A stretch of DNA of 64,000 nt from Dicaeum eximium (lineage: Eukaryota > Chordata > Aves > Passeriformes > Dicaeidae). The position numbers were made by a program, and so were the translations under genes. The notes beneath the pieces were generated by a model. That model had not been told where the DNA came from. It saw only the letters and a list, made by a program, of their open reading frames with translations, and made no database searches. The DNA lies in the NCBI GenBank assembly GCA_013396995.1, contig VWZP01005262.1:486298-550297 (forward strand), given 5' to 3'. Position 1 is the first letter of the stretch. Every line of letters starts with the position of its first letter. Below are positions 36,694-49,424 of the stretch, piece after piece.

Positions 36694-39600
36694 TTCTTAA
36701 TTCTCTTTATTTCAATTTTTACTGTGTCAGAAATTTCTCAGTGTGTAATTTGACATGGGAAGAATCACTACAGAATTTTTTACTTGGAGTGAGTCCAGTT
36801 GCATACCCCCTGAAACTTTATGCTCCTACAACAGTAAGACTATGCTAAGTGAAAATGATTCTTGTGATTATATGTGTTCCAGACCACATTGGTCACTCTG
36901 CTGTCAACCTTCATTTCTGGGTCTGAGCTGAAAACATTTCATGGGAAGAGTTGTGATTGTCATCTTCCAACTTCTATTGATATAAAATGAGTCTTTATAA
37001 CTGAAAAAGTTACTGTAATTTTTAAGGAGTCTCCTCAAATATGTGTGAATTTATAAGCAAATGAGGCATTTGAAATAAATGTCTTTGCATTTTTAATTTT
37101 TTCTGAGGTTTCTATTCACCCTTGCTATATATGCTTATAAAAGATACAATATTACATGATATTTTGCAATTTTTATTCTGAGCTAGTAAACTTTTTAATA
37201 TTTCAGGCATATGATGAAGTTTAGTCCTGAATCAAATTATTTTATATTAGGAACGCTAATACACCCCAAACAGAAAAACAAATGTATTAGGGTCTGCATT
37301 CTCTGTATATCTTGTCCATAGTTAGTTCACATGCTGAGCTAGCTGTAGTTGAACTGCAGACATCCTATTAGGTCTCACTCTAAAGCAGATGGAGTCTTGC
37401 CATCGTATTCACCTTTTCATAGAGGAGTGAGTATGTCCATAAAAATGTCTTTACACAAGAATAGTTTGCGGTAATTTCAAAAGTATTTTGTCAGACATTT
37501 TATTTGAGTACAGACAAAAAACGTTACATAGCCTTAAAGCACAGCACAAAGAGAACAACAGCTCTAAAACTGATAATTCTATAACATGATGAAATGTGAA
37601 TTAATTTATTCCATTCACTATTTCAGAATTCTACTTAAACTTTAGAAAGACAATGTGAAGGCACAGAAGGGAAGAAAGAAATGTCTTATGTTAGTGCCAA
37701 GATATTCAAATGTTCCAATCAAAATGAGTTTATTCAGTGTCACTTTAAAAATAGATTTTATATAGCCATAATGTGCAAAAAAACTCCACTTCTATCTGGA
37801 TAGTGGTAAACCATCTCTATTTCAGAAGTTCCTGTGCCCCCTGAGGGGACAGTTTGACTGTTTATTGAAGCAGCAGCCTAATTACTATGGGGTTAAACTC
37901 TTCAAAACAAATAAATGCAAGCTCAGTGTATTTAAGGTCAGCTAGCAATAAATTCAATTTTCCATTGTGTATTAAGAGTGTGATTTGCAGTAGTTTAATG
38001 GTTGCCACTTCGGCTTCTCAAGGGTCCCAGCAAGAAGTGTGTACTGAGTAGCACCTGGCTGGAGCCCTCAGGTCTTGAAAGACAAAGCTTGTGGTACTCT
38101 TCAGAAGTCCAAGTTACAGAAATCTCCCACTCTGATTTTTTGTTTTTCTTTTTAGCTTGACAAGGTATCAAAATTCACTATTAGAATGAATATCTGAGTA
38201 GGCACTGGTATATAAACAAGCAAAACTTGGCTGTTCTTGCATTTAAAAGCTAATACTGCAGCAATTTTTATGATGCCCTCTAGAGAATTTAAGTGCACAA
38301 ATATGAGATGCTGATTTTAAGTAAATTTCACTTATTTTATTTTAACTACGCTTCTGTTATTTTAACTGCATTTATTGATGTTACCAAGGAGAGTTCCAAA
38401 AGTGCTGAAAGACTCTGGTATCATAGCTGGTAACATATTACATCTTCTTTGTTGGCAGATTTAATTGCAGTGGAAGGTTTCCATATAGATTGTTGCTGTG
38501 CTTAATGAACTGTGTTGTGGAGAGTTTTTCTTGAACTATGCACTGCTGTTGTTAAGGGAGATCGAAAATAGTTGTCAGTTCTCAATCAAAATTGCCCTCA
38601 TGTTAATAAGCACAACTGTGTGTGCAGTTTAATTGTGTTTGCTATCAGAGTGCCTAGCAGCTTAGGTCACAATCAGTGTCAAGAAACTGACAACATTAAT
38701 TGTGGAGATAATTTGTGTCAACCCTTAATTAACAACCTTTATAAAGACAAAGGCAACAAATACTTTTTTTCATTTTTACTTCTGCTGGGTTATGATTTCA
38801 TGTACCCTTACACTGCTGGTCGTTGCTTTGTATGTAACAAGATGAATGTGTTAATTGAGTAATAGAAAGAGGGATTGCATAATACTTGCTGTCTTCATGG
38901 GAGATAATTTTATAAATTTATGTTCTAATAATTTATCTTCTCTGATATCATATGATACCTGAAAAATAACTGACTTACTTCCAATATTACGTATTGGAGG
39001 AGAGTTGTGGCAATGTTTTTTAATAGGAATTGCTTAATTAATTAAAAATTATGTAAAAAGGTTGACCAGATACATACCTTTTTTTTTTTTTTCAGCTAGG
39101 TTATGGTCTAAGTGAAAGACAAAGATCACCCCAGTTCCCTTCTATACTGGACTGTGAAGCTTTTTTACTGATGCAGATAATATTGGTCACATCATACAAG
39201 AAACTGGATTTTATACACAACCTTAAAACCTTGTTTTCCTTGAAAAATGTCCACAAGTTAAAAATTGCATCATTATGTACAACTGCCCTTGCTTTCTGTC
39301 TAATGCTATATCTCTAATGCTACGTGGTTAATAAACAACATCTTTACTAATTGTTTGTCCAGCAAAAATTCACATAGCAAAATATGGCAAAAATATTGTT
39401 GTTCAGGTAGCTGGAGCTATGTTAAGTATTCAGCCCTACTTCTGCAACTCCATGATGTAGATAATAATGCTCTGCAGAAGCTGGTATGCAGTTTTTGTAA
39501 GGAGGCAGGGCAGCTATAGTCCTATAGTCCTTCAGGAGATTTTGGAAAAAAACCTGGTTGTACCCCTTACAGCAGTTACAGTTGGTGAAAGATTTTTAAT

Positions 39601-41582
39601 TTAATTTTTGCTGCTTTTTGCTGCCTATGAGGTACTACTACATAGTACACTACATAGTTGCTGTGTGCTGTTGGACTTCCTCGTGAAGTGTTTCTCTTTC
39701 AGTGGCTTGAGTTCTAACAATGAATTCACAAAATGTAAAAAAAATTCAAACAGAATGGCAGTGTGTCATTTTTCACTTTGTGGCCCACAGTTACAACTTG
39801 TGCCACAGAATGCCAGTATATCAGATTCAGCCAAGTCTTCTTACATATCACAGTGCTGAGTTAAAGCAAAAGGGTTCTAAGAGAGCAGTTTTGTTGAAAC
39901 CCAGATGCTCTTCATCAGAATATATTTTGGCCTCTTTTGTGGTGCTGACATAAAGCCTGTGGCTTGGGAAAGGATCTCTAGTAATTTTCACTTCAAGTTT
40001 GCTTTATTTGCTAAGGTTTTGGCAATTTTTGATATCAGAGAAATTCTTTCATAATTTCCCCATGGCAGTAGTGGTACACTGTTTTGTTGAGATGTGCTTT
40101 TGCATTTTGGTTTAGGTGCATTTTGACGAGGAAAATTAGCAGAGTGGATACTTCTAGGACCCTTGAGCATTCTGAAATGTTAGAAACTAACACATTTTCT
40201 TGACATTTCTATTAAAGAGCATGCAAATTTTCAGAAGCATTATATTTTTAAAAAATGCCCTTTTTTACATTAGGAGTAGGGTAAAAAGTTCCCCTAATTT
40301 CATTTTGTAAAATGGCATCTTGTCATTTTTAACAACTTCAGAATTTATTCCAGTGTTGCATACATGCATGACAGTGGTCTGCTGAGTTTCTTACATTCAA
40401 ATAAACATGCTGACAGGAAATGGTGCCTATGGAAAGAACAGTTTTGCAGAGTAAGGGGTAGATACCAGAACTAAGCAACAGCAACATAGGAATGAAAATC
40501 AGTACAGTACAGGTACATACCTGTCAAAACTAAGGGAGAAAAGTGAAGAAAAGGGAAGAGGTAGGGAACATAAAGGAGCTGACTGCTGATGCATGAAGAT
40601 GAGAACAAAAAGGAATTGCAACAGATGGTGTAAAGCAACTGCTATGGAGGATGGCTTCATTGCAAAGACCTGGGGTTTTTGCCACTTACTGTCCCTGCAC
40701 TGAAGGTGTATTGTATCTTTTGAAACTCTTTTGCTAAAAAAGATAATTATGTAAAGATTTACAGGAATTTTTCAATATTTTGGATTGTTGAGTTGTAATT
40801 TTACAGATTTTGATATTTTGTATTTAAAAGTCATGTATTGTGTTGATCTAAATTTGAAAATTTTGTCTCACCACAAGTGAAATAATAATTTTCATTTGTT
40901 GTAACAGAAATTAAGGGAAAAAGAATAATTAACTAAAATGCCATTTCCTACTGTCAAAACTGTTTCTTCATTTCTTTCCCTCTCTTGTTGCAGTAGTTGA
41001 TCTTTTTTTAGTTCTCCTCTCTTACATAGTAGAATTTGGGAGTGAAAAGGAGCTATACACAAAACTGTGCCTGAGGGTAAATCTCTCTTCTGATACAGTC
41101 TGTTTTGCCTGGACTCTTAATACATAATAATTTACCTCCACCATCCATGCAAAATCACAAATGCTTTCTCCTAAATGTCACTGACTATAATGTCTCAAAG
41201 GTGAGCATCCTGTTTTCATGACACTCTGGGATCACAGCATCAAGTAGTGAATTGTGGTATTATTCCAGTTGATTGTTGAGCTCATTTTGCAACAGAAGTA
41301 AAATTGGATTTTTTATTTATAATGGTGATAAAATATAATGTGTGATCTTGTTATTTTGGTGCCAGCAGGTTTCGGTTTTAATACAAATTTCACGAGTAAA
41401 GTCTATAAGTATTTTGCTGACTTTTTAGGGTTTTTAAATAATGCTTTCTCATGCAGATGAATTATATCACTGGAGAAACAAACCATTTCCTTTTTTAAAA
41501 ATTTTGAAATCTTGATGTGACTTTTTTTAAATTTACGTAAACTGCTTGGATTAATTTGGTTAATTTCTTGTTGTTGTTTCAG

Positions 41583-41728
41583 CACCACCAAAGTTTACAA
41601 GAACTCCCGTTGACCAGACCGGGGTTTCAGGAGGAGTTGCCTCATTCATCTGTCAAGCCACAGGAGATCCAAGACCTAAAATTGTCTGGAACAAAAAAGG
41701 AAAGAAAGTCAGCAATCAGAGATTTGAG
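41583..41728 (+). CDS. PTPRD: PTPRD exon encoding the N-terminal half of Ig domain 1 (partial CDS, internal exon)
   Basis: Seen: a 146-base open stretch preceded by a pyrimidine-rich tract ending TTTCAG and followed by GT. It opens with the last two bases of a split codon and then has 48 codons, beginning PPKFTRTPVD, with SGGVASFICQATGDP in the middle and KKGKKVSNQRFE at the end. The first Ig cysteine is at 41651-41653 and the core tryptophan lies 12 residues later (IVWNKKG), the usual Ig spacing. Family knowledge: this matches Ig1 of the LAR-type receptor phosphatases (PTPRD, PTPRS, PTPRF). DQTGVSGGV together with the next exon's ISVSTRLTVLR fits PTPRD best; PTPRS and PTPRF differ at several of these positions. 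PTPRD is a type I membrane receptor of neurons that binds synaptic adhesion partners and has two cytoplasmic phosphatase domains. The basic KKGKK loop corresponds to the heparan sulfate-binding site of the family. Odd: the 5' splice site GAG|GTATTA is weak, lacking G at +5. Confidence 0.95.
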
Positions 41729-44700
41729 GTATTAGGTCCATTGTTCTGTTCCTCTGAAAAACATTTTATTCCAACCTTGTTTTTAATCCCACTGTGTGTG
41801 CTTTATTAACAGTGATTTAGCAAAGTAGAACTGACTATCAGGGGTAATTTGGTGGGAATACTCTTACGAAGTTTTTAATTTTGAAAACTGGTTATGTGTA
41901 TAACCATTGAAGAGGAGACTGCTACTGCTGTTTTCCAAGCAGGCATGGTTGGACTGAGGAGCTCTGTGGTGCCTCTGTTCTGTTTGCCGACTGATGAAGG
42001 AGCTGGTGGGGACATCAGCTGGGCAGTGGCTGCTGTCCCCAAAGAGCAAACCACCTCCTTTTGTGACAAGGTGCATCGAGCAGGCTGAGTCTTTGGCTGC
42101 TTCTGTCACAGTTCCTCACCCCTGTAGAGGAAGGAGGTGAAAGGGGCACTGTAGCTCCTGCTGCTGAAAAGGAAAAGTAAAACCTGCTTGCTTTTGATTA
42201 TTTTCTTAACAATAAATTAGGAAAAGACTTGGAGGAAGATGTTTCTCTCCACAACCTTCAGTTAAAGGAAATAGTGAAAATAATCTGCTCAAAGGATTCT
42301 GATTATTTGGGGGAAATAAGAAAACAAGTAGTATTCCCTCTTGTAGTGGCAAGAATAATTAATGTCAAATACAGATTGACCTTTAGCATGGAGAAAAACT
42401 CAGAAAATGAGGGAAAGGTTTTAGAAGAGATACCAAAACTGGCACTGAGAGTGTACAATTGTCTCTTAAATGTTTTCAGTTTAGGTAAGAGGCTTCTGTT
42501 TGCTTAAAAACAACTGTTCAAAGATTAATGATTTGTATATAAAATGGTTGTGACAGGCATTTTAGGAGAAAATTATCTTACATATAGTTATTAACAATCG
42601 ACTGAATATTAAAGTCCTCTATATTAATTTGTATTAGCATTTGTGAAGATTGCTTGTTCTGGCTTTCAGGTTAGATTCTTTTAGAAAAACTGCATTTCTT
42701 CTATAAACCAAATTTATTTTCTTGATTTTTGGTTCAATAAATATCTAGACATTGGAGTTCAGTCATGGACCATTATAATTTCTGGCTTGTGTATTTACTA
42801 CAACATGAAAAACAAAATCATTAATTCAAATGTTACTCCTAGTGCCAAAACCTGTTTGCACTTTGCAAAGCATATGCAGAGCTATTGGCTAGAGGGATTC
42901 ACATAGAAGTTTTATCATAAATTCTACACAATTTATCCTCTTCTGTTCACAGAACTTTCACTCAAAGTGAATTCTAAACAGAGAAAGATTGTGCATGTAT
43001 ATGTTTACTGTTTTTTATTCTGCAATATGTCATGGTTTATTTCCTTAATATATTGCTTTCTAGATACCTGTGTACCTGTTTTTAGGGAGAATAAGCAGAC
43101 ATAAATTAGTCTTATTTCCATAAAATTATTTGAATGTAACTATAAAGATCACCTTAAAATGTTTTAAAAATGCCTTTAGTGGACTGTTGAACAAACAGTA
43201 TAACCAAGTAAGATGGAATTTATTTCAAAGAAATAGATTACACTTGCCAAGTGTTTTATAATTTTTATCATGTACACTGAGCAGAGCAGTTACAAAGTGT
43301 GAATACCAAATTATTATTTTAAGCAGCTTTTCTTCCTGTTTGAAGTAAGGCTGTTAATTCATGCCACAGAATCTGTAAATAAGAAAAGAACAACACTAGA
43401 AATGAGATTCAAAAAAGACATATGAATCATTTGAGAAACAAGAGATATTTGAGATTTTTTGCTGAACCAATAAGAAATATTTAGTTTGGTTTCTTTCACA
43501 TTAATATTTTGTATAGTTCTCTGAGTTATTTAATGATGAAAGACATCAAAATGTTTTACCTGAACACCTGTCTTCAAATAGTAAATACAGCTGGAAAGGA
43601 TTCTAGTGGTCCATCTTATCCACATCCTTTCCCAGGGGTGCTGAGGATTACTTTTTTATAATTTAATAAACTTGGACAGTCTCCTACGGGTTTTCATGAA
43701 ACTTGTCATGGTTATTTGTCCCTCATGTGAAACCAGAACTCATTTGCTGGAACTTGTTGTATGTAGCAATTGGGGAAAAAATAGTTTATTTCCTCTCACT
43801 TGACTGTTTATATATTTGAAGACTATTGTCATTGAAATTTCTTGCTCACCAGCTAATTCTCCCAACTTACTGAGAATAGCAGTGAAAGCTAGGCATTGCT
43901 TCTGAAATTAAAAAATACAGTAAGACCTCAAGGGTCTTCTCTATTAATCTTTCAGCTTTTATTTATATTGCAGATATAGACTCTGAATGAGGATCCTTTT
44001 TTTCTCCTCTTCCTTCAAATTAATTCAAATAATAGGAATTACAAAAAGCTGCTTTAATTTGCTTAGACGTCCTTCTCAGAGGAACTTAAAAAGGAACAGA
44101 AAAGGGAAAAATAAAAGTTAAAAATTACATCATTCTACCCTGTGTGCAAAACTGCTTTTAAATTAAAAAATCTTTTTAGATTTTTAGATTAAAAAATCTC
44201 TGTCATAAAAAATAAAATCTCATTCAGTAGATGTTAGGAATTAACTAACTGTGGTATGCAGGAAAGGGGATAACTCATCACATGAAAAATAAATTCCTTT
44301 TATGATACATATTTCTGAGATACCAGACTTGAAACTTAATCTCTGCAGTATTTGCCCAATCCAATCTGCAGCAATTGTTTTCAGTGTCCAGATACATTTA
44401 TTCAGCACTGGTGTTTAAACAATAGCAATTACTCTTTTTTAAGTATGTCTGTGAGTATTGGGATCCTGTGCTCACATTTTTTATCTACAAATTGTTAGTC
44501 TGACTGCATAAAGACTTTGAAATTGTTTTCTCCCTTATAAATGTCAATTTATCTGAATTCTAGTTATTCCTTTAATTGTGCTAACATCAGGTAGATATTT
44601 TGTCTTAACTATATTGGTTTAAGGTGGCTTTACTGAAAGATCAAGAAAAATACATCCTGTGGGCTGTCAAACAAATGCAGTATCAAAAATCCCCAGGTTT

Positions 44701-45849
44701 TTAATCTTTCTTTCACCTCTCCCAACACTAAGCAGAAACTGAGCAATTCCTACAATGAGTGAGATGCAGGGCATATTTACAATCATTTATAACCCCAGAC
44801 TTTATATCTCTTTTGTTGTCAACATGTACAGAGATCTTGTAGATTGATTGTGTAAAAATGAGACAGAAAGACACAAACAGATGTGCACATAGGTATATAT
44901 GTAAATCACTTTGTGCATGTATATATAGGTTCTGGACAGATATTAATTATTTTGCAGAGAAAAACAGAACAAAAAATTGTGACTGTCCTTTGTTTATAAT
45001 TGCCATTTATCTGATGGAAGTTCTGATATCTTTCAGTGATCTTTTTTAAAAGGTAGATTAAATAGATTATTGCTATTACTTAAATTATTTAGAAGGTTTT
45101 TCCAGGACCTGTGGAGTATTGCAGTACTCACCAATATTTGATGTGATTCTGATTTCAGATCAAGAAGGAAAAAATATCTATTAAGTGAATTTTCTCATAT
45201 AAATGTTATTACTTCTTGTGTGGATATTGCAGTTTTAAAACTAAATCTTAGAAGTTTAGCCTTATTATTTAGCCTCCTAAATGGTCACTTTGTTGGATAA
45301 ATTTACTTACTTTGTGGGTTAAATACAAAGCTAAACTGAGTCATCCTGTTTGGTTCAGAAATTGCAGATGGTTATTAACTTTAGAGCCAAATAAGTGAGT
45401 GAGCTGCACTCTGAGTAGAGAGGGAATATAGGTGGCAGCAATTAAAATAAATGTAACTGTCATTTGAAGGTAAAGTATTTTAGCTAAGAGAGTTGAGAGG
45501 TATTGGTGGTGAACTTCAGAATAAGAGAGCATTAAGTCACAGACTTTTTTCAACAGCCCTTGTTTGCTGGGTTGTTTCTTTTTTTTAGTTTGTTCATTTG
45601 TTTTTTGTTCTGTATTTCTTGAAGCTGTATTAAAGTGGCCACTGAGTACTCACTGAATAGCAGTGTATATTCCAAGTATTGCCAGTTAAACATTTTCCCA
45701 TATGACTGGAATTTGTCCCGGTACATAAATTTGAAAAACAAACCTGTCTTTGGTGACTTGAATACCAAGAGGCCACTGTTCATGAACAGATTAGCTGAGG
45801 GACGGGTATTTGTAACAACATCTGTGACAGCTTTTGTTTCCTTTTATAG
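41729..45849 (+). other. PTPRD: PTPRD intron interrupting Ig domain 1 (4,121 bases, phase 0)
   Basis: Bounded by GAG|GTATTA and TTTTATAG|GTAATA. The flanking codons join in frame. It contains a less AT-rich block at about 41890-42175 with short open frames on both strands and no recognised similarity, and A/T-rich mini-repeats near 44163-44215 (attaaaaaatct occurs twice). No mobile element recognised. Confidence 0.85.
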
Positions 45850-45991
45850 GTAATAGAGTTTGATGATGGATCTGGATCAGTTCTTAGAATACAACCCCTG
45901 CGCACCCCACGAGACGAAGCTATTTATGAATGTGTGGCTTCCAACAGCGTTGGCGAAATAAGTGTGTCCACGAGACTCACTGTTTTACGTG
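45850..45991 (+). CDS. PTPRD: PTPRD exon encoding the C-terminal half of Ig domain 1 (partial CDS, internal exon)
   Basis: Seen: a 142-base open stretch after a long pyrimidine tract ending TTTTATAG and before the strong donor G|GTAAGT. It encodes VIEFDDGSGSVLRIQPLR, then TPRDEAIYECVASNSVGE, then ISVSTRLTVLR, and ends with one base of a split codon. The motif YEC (Cys at 45931-45933) is the second Ig cysteine, which should pair with the cysteine in the preceding exon. The codon phase joins the upstream exon exactly (phase 0), so together they form one Ig domain interrupted by a 4,121-base intron. Family knowledge: ISVSTRLTVLR identifies PTPRD. From memory, mammalian PTPRD has NN where this has NS. 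The split last codon (G + next exon) is compatible with the glutamate that begins the Ig1-Ig2 linker. The following Ig2 exon was looked for to position 64000 and not seen. The exon itself starts GTAATA, so the acceptor abuts a donor-like string. Confidence 0.95.
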
Positions 45992-48900
45992 GTAAGTTCT
46001 TTCTAAACGTAACTAACTCATTTCATAGAGCTTAAAGTGCTACATTGTTGTAATGTGCAACAACTCTGGCAAAGCTAAATACAGTTCTTTACAGATGCAC
46101 CTTACTATAGTCCCAATGCTGTTCATTATAAACTTTTTTTAAAAAATACTTGACTACTGTGTTTGTGACTTTTGACCATAAAATGGTAATGTGAGTATGT
46201 AGGGTATGACAGATAAAGAGTGAAGAAAAGAAGAAATAAGTGAAACAGGAGTGCCACACAGCAAAGGTTATTATATCAATTACTACTGAAGACAACCACT
46301 TTATGAATGCATTTGACTCAGACTTCAGTGCTGCCCTGGGTACCTTAGCTTTGTTCAATCAGCATTTGCACAGAAATTTGCTCAATTAACAGTGACCTGG
46401 AAAAGTTGCATGAACAGTCTTTAGATGAGGTTAAACTGCTGCAAAATTTCCCCCACAAGAGACAGTCATAAAAAAGGTGAAGTCTTCTTCCATTTCAAAT
46501 ATATGTCATCTGAACTGTATTACTTCAATAAGAAGTTTTTGAAAACAGTAAAGGAAAAATTCAATTTTTTAAACTCTGTCAGGATATTAATGTACTGCCA
46601 AGCCTAATGTCTAGATAATACTCAGGGGAGAAAATGCCAGTAGTCAAACAACCTCAACAGTTTGTTTTGTCACCTGGAAATGACTAGACAGTGGATTTGG
46701 AGCCACTTCATGAAGTATCACACTCTTTAGTTTGCAGGGCTGGTTTATGACTGAAAATTACTGTCTTATATTTTGATACTACATGGCATTACAAGGTTTG
46801 CAGAATTACTAGGTGCCTGTTTATAGGAATTCAAGATGATTAAACAGCTTTACAGAATTTTGAGGAAAATTGTGGAATGTGTAATTGCAATATATTTTTT
46901 TCTTGATCCTCTATCCCAAGTACTATAGGATGACAAGAAGATTTCTTTTTTCCTGTTACTCTCTAAAGTTGGATTTTTACTATTAAAAAATTTCTATAAT
47001 TATATTAGCTTTTTTAATCATTACAGACAGTCCTGACATTATCATTGGAGACAACTAACAACATAAATATTTTTTTTCTTAGAGGAAGTCTGATGTAAGC
47101 AAACCTTTTAAATATTTAAAATTATTACCTCTAATGCCATGATTGTTACTTATATTATCTTTTAAAAATTCTTCCAAGTCTAGCCAATGTTTTGGCTAAA
47201 ACTGGAAAACAGGAAGATTGATAGCTTGATGTTTTAACAGCACCATGGACTTGTTCTTAACTCCCTTAGATAAGGCTTTGCCTGTATGAACTGATAGAAG
47301 CACTTTTTATGTACAGCTTCCACATTGTTGAAAATGAACGTAAAATGACATTTTTATTTTCCATTAAAAATTTTGCAAATCAAAGGGAGATTGGGAAAAG
47401 GAGGAAGGAAAGGCAAAAAATCAGTGTGGAAATGCAAGTGGAAATTGTATTCTTTGTCTTCATGTGTTTACAAGACTACTGGTCATGAAATGTGCCATGC
47501 ATGTGTTTTGGAAGAGAGTGCTCTAAACCAAAGTTCTCATTTTGGCTTTTGTAGAGAAGCAGCAGCCCTCATATCTCTCTACCAAGAGCCACAGCAGTTG
47601 GAGAAGATAGAGGGGAGGTCTGAGTAATCAAAACTGACTGACCCTACAATGTGGTCTGCTTCTTTATGAGTCCTATTGATTATTAATTAGGTTTTTTGTA
47701 ACGCATAGGTAGCTTTGCTGCCTATTTTTTGCTTGATAGGAAGAGGAATAATTGTGGGCTCAGTGCCTACATCAGACAACACTAGTATTGCATCCTATTT
47801 TAATGCATAATGATATGCATATGCAAATGACTAATGAACAAAGTACTATTGGTTATGAAGTTAAAATTAAAATAAATTTCAATTTTAATTAATTTGTTTT
47901 ATTAAAACCGCTGAAATATAAAAATTGAGCATTTTATCCAACCATAATACATATGGCTTTTGCAACTGCTGAAATATATTTGCCCCAGGAGTAGATTTAT
48001 GGATTTAATCTGAAACTGGGAACATACGAGAACTCATGAACGTACTGTGACTGTGGATTTAGATAAAGGGGTAATGCCAGAGAAAGCAAAGAGCCTGCAG
48101 AGAAAAAGGGCATTATTAGGAAGTTTTGGTGGGGTTAAAATTTGAATTGCTAAAAGTACAATGGTTTGCTGTATTACTCCCCAAGACACGGCACAATTCA
48201 GTGCTAAGGGCATTAGCCTGGAAGATAATTCTATTATTGCAAAGCCTCTATTTTGGAAAGTTACACAAATCTTCACCTTTTGCAGTCTGCAACAGTAGAA
48301 TACTGTAGTTTTCGAAAAAACACTCCATTGATGATGCCTTTTTGGGAAAGAGTGCCTCTGTCTCACATAGCTGCTGTGGGAATAAATATATATTATAGAT
48401 GTGAACAGGAATTAACTAGATTTAATGAAATACAAAACAGAGTAGAGTGAGTTGGATCTGTGGTTGCTTTTGCTTTACTTATCCCTGTGGTATGTATGTG
48501 AGTCTGGATTGCAGAAGATGCCTATGTAACTTTCATATGTTCTTCTAATTGTCCTAAAATGGTTCTATCTCAGACCTAGCTTGGCATTTGTGCCTCTTGC
48601 AAGATGTCACCCAGAGGTGGAAGTCAGATTTTACTCACAATTCAGTCTACAAGTATTGCAACCCTAATATGGAATGTTGGTGAAATCAGGGTAATTCCAG
48701 GAGCAGGTGTCTACCCACATTCATTTTGTTTGATTGCTTGTTTCACAAATCCCAGCTTGACTGCTACAAATAATTTCCACAGCAAGGAACAGCAACATTT
48801 TTGCTGATATGTCCTTGTCTTTACAACTGAATTTGTCAGTTTTTCTATCTATGGCCATGTAGAGTAACTAGTTCCAGGCATTACAGATGCTATCATATTT

Positions 48901-49424
48901 TGTTAGGTTCCTATAATATGACCAATTCTTTGTATTTGGGTCTCAAAGAACTATGAATATAAATAATTTTTTAGCTTCTAGGTGTTAGAAGTTTACAGTG
49001 TGAGAAGGAAGAAGGGCAGAAAAAGCATCTACAGATAACGTTTCAAGGCCTTACCAAAGACAAAATATTGTTACTAGAGTAAATCAGGAAACATTCCAGG
49101 CTAAACTTGCACTTGTTAGGCTGAACAATTGTGAAAGTCTGGACCAAGAATGAATGTCTGAGATAACTGGAAACTGCTTTTGATTTTCTGTATATAAAGA
49201 AGTTGGCTGCTTTCCAGGACAGATTCACCCATATGAAAACGTTGAATTTGAAGGGAAACAAGGCTTGAAAAGAGAAGTCTGGAAGTTGCCTGTCAGAGAC
49301 AGGCAGACAAGAGGAGTCCATGCTATTTATTTTGGAGCTCCTTGTTTTGAAAGTTTGTGCTGAGAACCATAAGAGTGTAATAGTGCTTTGATTCTTTTAT
49401 TTATCAGTGCTTAACGCACATGCC
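45992..49424 (+). other. PTPRD: PTPRD intron downstream of the Ig1 exons, first part
   Basis: Starts with the strong donor GTAAGT. AT-rich, no gene and no recognised mobile element up to the CR1 at 49425. Confidence 0.6.

Larger units (their letters stand above)
26372..41582. other. PTPRD: PTPRD intron directly upstream of the Ig1 exon, free of recognisable mobile elements
   Basis: About 15.2 kb with no CR1, LTR, gene or RNA gene that I can recognise. It contains a (GT)n run (26622-26643), a polypyrimidine tract (28862-28921), a G/T-rich low-complexity stretch (36558-36693) and several T runs. Several stretches (about 29930-30160, 36000-36240, 38560-38770) are complex and carry repeated TAATTA-type cores, as conserved non-coding DNA often does; this needs alignment to test. 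The 3' splice site is at 41582/41583: pyrimidine-rich, ending TGTTGTTTCAG. Confidence 0.6.
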
